A stretch of 6,925 bases of DNA from an uncultured Nesterenkonia sp. (GTDB lineage: Bacteria; Actinomycetota; Actinomycetes; Actinomycetales; Micrococcaceae): assembly GCA_946221825.1 (NCBI GenBank), contig CAMINA010000069.1:1-6925 (forward strand), read 5' to 3'. Shown piece by piece: positions 5,414 through 6,925 of this stretch. The notes beneath the pieces are model-generated. The model was given only the letters and a program-made list of their open reading frames with translations, had not been told where the DNA came from and made no database searches. The number at the start of each line of letters is the position of its first letter. Position 1 is the stretch's first letter. The translations under genes were made by a program, and so were the position numbers.

Positions 5414-6388
5414 ATGGAAATACTGGTGATGCTCCTCTTCGGTGTCCTGCTGTTCTTCGGGCTGCGCAGGCTGATGCGCGGTCAGGCCTCGAAGATGAAC
5501 AGCCGGATCGAAGAGAGCGTGACTCCGGAGAACGCCCGGATCGCGGCCCTGCAGCTCGATGATGAGCAGCACCGCGAGGTCTATCGCGCCATCGCGGCCG
5601 AGGACGGCCGCCGCGCCCTGACGCTCTACCGTCAGTACAGCGGCGCCTCCATCCAGGACTGCATCATCGCCGTGCAGGCTCTGCACACCTACCCCCAGCC
5701 GCTGCCTTCTGAGATCCGGCTGGAGGAGGAGCTCGGCGGGGGCGACGCCGTCTCAGCGGCCGACAGCGCCTCCGGCACCTCCGCAGATCCCCGGGATGAG
5801 GACCTTTCCCGGCAGGGACACGTGGACTCTGAAGAGCCTGAGCCTGCAGCGTCGGCCGAGGAGGGCGGTTCCAGCGAGGACAGTGCGACCGATGCCGAGG
5901 ATGAGGGCGAGTCGGTGGAGGACATGATCGACGGCGTGCGCGACGACGTCGGAGAGGACCAGAGCGGCCTGGTCGCTGAGGCGGATCCCAACACCGGGGA
6001 GATCCTCGGCGAGAACCGCGGCGACGTTCCGGACATCCCGGGCGGCGAGGAGCCGCGTGAGAAGCGTCCCGAACCGGGGGAGGACGTCGATGAGCAGGCC
6101 CGCAAGCTGATGGCCGAATCGGGCTTCGACCCCGACGAGGAGCTGACCATCCCGGAGGAATGGGCCCGGGAGGATGATGAGATGGCGGGCTTCCATCTGG
6201 AGGTCCAGCGCGGCGGAGAGACCATCACCCTCTCGCATGAGGACCTGGAGCCCTGGGTCCACGACCAGCTCTACGCGCTGCTGCGCGATGACCACGTGAC
6301 TGAGGCCGCCCAGCTGCTGTCGGAGCACTCACCGCTGACCCCCGAAGAGGCCCATAAGTTCCTGGTGGTCTTCAAGAACGAGGGCTGA
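5414..6388 (+). CDS. Uncharacterised membrane-anchored acidic protein with two L7/L12-CTD-like helical units
   Basis: I do not recognise a named function. The 324 residues divide into an N-terminal membrane segment (about 3-17) followed by RR, which by the positive-inside rule leaves the bulk in the cytoplasm; a first helical unit (54-90); a long low-complexity acidic linker (about 99-256; 50 of residues 101-250 are Asp or Glu); and a second helical unit (284-320) just before the end. The two 37-residue units align without gaps with Tyr, Ala, Leu and Ser in common and many similar residues, indicating an old duplication. The first has the pattern EVxxxIxxxxxxxALxLYRxxSGxxIxDxxxAVxAL, resembling the C-terminal domain of ribosomal protein L7/L12, but lacks that domain's conserved lysines. 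Start ATG 5414 sits 6 nt after a TAGACT element. The gene overlaps the converging PNPOx-like gene by 17 bp. It could be a membrane-tethered adaptor or binding protein, which is inference only. Confidence 0.8.
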   Translation: MEILVMLLFGVLLFFGLRRLMRGQASKMNSRIEESVTPENARIAALQLDDEQHREVYRAIAAEDGRRALTLYRQYSGASIQDCIIAVQALHTYPQPLPSEIRLEEELGGGDAVSAADSASGTSADPRDEDLSRQGHVDSEEPEPAASAEEGGSSEDSATDAEDEGESVEDMIDGVRDDVGEDQSGLVAEADPNTGEILGENRGDVPDIPGGEEPREKRPEPGEDVDEQARKLMAESGFDPDEELTIPEEWAREDDEMAGFHLEVQRGGETITLSHEDLEPWVHDQLYALLRDDHVTEAAQLLSEHSPLTPEEAHKFLVVFKNEG

Positions 6389-6920
6389 ACCGCCACTCAC
6401 CCTCCTCTTGGGTGTAGACCAACCTGGTGTCGCGACGGTCCGGGGAGCCCTGCCAGAACTCCACCCGCGTGGGTTGGACCCACCAGAGGGTCCAATCATC
6501 CGGGTCGATCTCAGCCTGAGCTTCAGGCGCACGGGCGCGGAGGTCTCTGAGGCTTTCCTCCGGTGAAGCCGGCACGGCGGCCCCGCGGATGCGCACCGAA
6601 CGGATCTGGGGCTGCCACCAGAAGGTCAGAGCGGCGACCTGGTTCGCGGCCAGCTGTCCGCCTTTGCGCGAGGAGTCTGTGGTGGCGAACGCCCAGCCGC
6701 GTTCGTCGACGTCCTTGAGGATGAGCATCCGAGTGTCCGGGACGCCGGCGGCATCCACAGTGCTCAGGGCCATCACGTGGGGTTCGGGGACACCGGCAGC
6801 CTCAGCCTCATCCAGCCAGGTCAGAAACGCGCTCACCGGTTCATCGGGGAACGATGCCGGGACAGCGATCGTCCGCCGGACGCAGTGAGGGCCCCGAACC
6901 GACTGGTTCGGGGCCCTCAC
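6372..6920 (-). CDS. Pyridoxamine 5'-phosphate oxidase family (PdxH-like) flavoprotein, shortened, start uncertain
   Basis: The family binds FMN and oxidises pyridoxamine or pyridoxine phosphate to pyridoxal phosphate. Counted from GTG 6920 there are 182 residues. Visible family marks are VPEPHVMALSTVD (44-56), the FMN-contacting RMLILK (64-69), FAT (78-80), SRKGGQLAAN (84-93), VRIRG (109-113), and the C-terminal VEFWQG (153-158), DRRDTRLVY (161-169) and W177. Typical members have 200-230 residues; here about 30-40 residues are absent between EESLRDLRAR (121-130) and DDWTLW (141-146), the stretch that normally carries the FMN-binding Gln-Ser pair. The Gln usual in RQVRV is Ser (R107-S108). 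Activity as a true PdxH is therefore doubtful. The start is unresolved: GTG 6920 lies inside a strong hairpin, GTG 6836 (154 residues) has no Shine-Dalgarno sequence, and the frame is open to the window edge. The stop at 6372 lies inside the opposing gene. Confidence 0.8.
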   Translation of the reverse strand: MRAPNQSVRGPHCVRRTIAVPASFPDEPVSAFLTWLDEAEAAGVPEPHVMALSTVDAAGVPDTRMLILKDVDERGWAFATTDSSRKGGQLAANQVAALTFWWQPQIRSVRIRGAAVPASPEESLRDLRARAPEAQAEIDPDDWTLWWVQPTRVEFWQGSPDRRDTRLVYTQEEGEWRFSPRS

Positions 6921-6925
6921 TGCGT
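6880..6925. terminator. Perfect 21-bp hairpin at the right edge, probably an intrinsic terminator
   Basis: Arm 6880-6900 is the exact reverse complement of arm 6905-6925, with a GACT loop (6901-6904). The stem is GC-rich around GGGCCCCGAACC. The palindrome reaches the last base, so it may be longer and any T-run on the plus side is out of view; on the minus side no T-run follows. It most likely ends a minus-strand gene lying to the right. An assembly fold-back at a contig end is the main alternative. Confidence 0.65.

Noticed and set aside
4603..5562. Open frame of 319 codons on the plus strand opposite the phosphohexomutase
   Set aside because: It is antisense to a gene with all four catalytic loops, its translation is Gly/His-rich without family marks, and it overlaps the real gene at 5414 in another frame.
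5753..6328. Open frames on the minus strand opposite the acidic linker
   Set aside because: Ser-rich or Leu/Val-rich complements of Glu/Asp codons with no start signals. The plus-strand gene has consistent domain structure at both ends of the linker.

Overview
The window is GC-rich, tightly packed bacterial DNA with five complete or near-complete genes and two that may be cut by the window edges. The actinobacterial assignment rests on a DtxR/IdeR-type iron box, TAnnnT -10 elements sitting 6-7 nt before start codons (leaderless genes), GTG/TTG starts, strong GC3 bias and the family types present. The very acidic exported protein (79 Asp/Glu against 7 Lys/Arg in the mature part) suggests a halotolerant or alkaliphilic member of the Micrococcales, for example a Nesterenkonia-like organism. 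The genus is an inference from overall look, not a database match.

Layout: (1) 1-643, minus strand, the N-terminal 214 codons of an agmatinase-type ureohydrolase cut by the left edge, with a readable leaderless promoter. (2) 644-777, a divergent regulatory region carrying that promoter, a DtxR/IdeR box and a Shine-Dalgarno sequence for the next operon. (3) 778-3900, plus strand, an iron-siderophore ABC importer operon: lipoprotein binding protein, then two FecCD-type permeases, with 17-bp and 4-bp gene overlaps. No ATPase gene follows, so the importer must borrow one encoded elsewhere. (4) 3922-5343, minus strand, a phosphomannomutase/phosphoglucomutase with all four active-site loops, convergent with the importer operon. 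(5) 5344-5413, a short divergent promoter region where both flanking genes look leaderless. (6) 5414-6388, plus strand, an uncharacterised membrane-anchored acidic protein with two diverged copies of a 37-residue helical unit that resembles the ribosomal L7/L12 C-terminal domain. (7) 6372-6920, minus strand, a pyridoxamine-5'-phosphate-oxidase family protein that is shorter than usual, overlaps the previous gene tail-to-tail by 17 bp, and begins in or near a perfect 21-bp-stem hairpin at the right edge.

The three importer genes clearly work together, under probable iron repression. The others are housekeeping or unknown genes in independent transcription units. I see no mobile element, CRISPR array, tRNA or rRNA, and no gene-free stretch above 300 bases. 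No convincing new multi-gene system is visible. The least explained items are the two-domain L7/L12-like membrane protein, the shortened PNPOx-like protein with its edge hairpin, and the ATPase-less importer.
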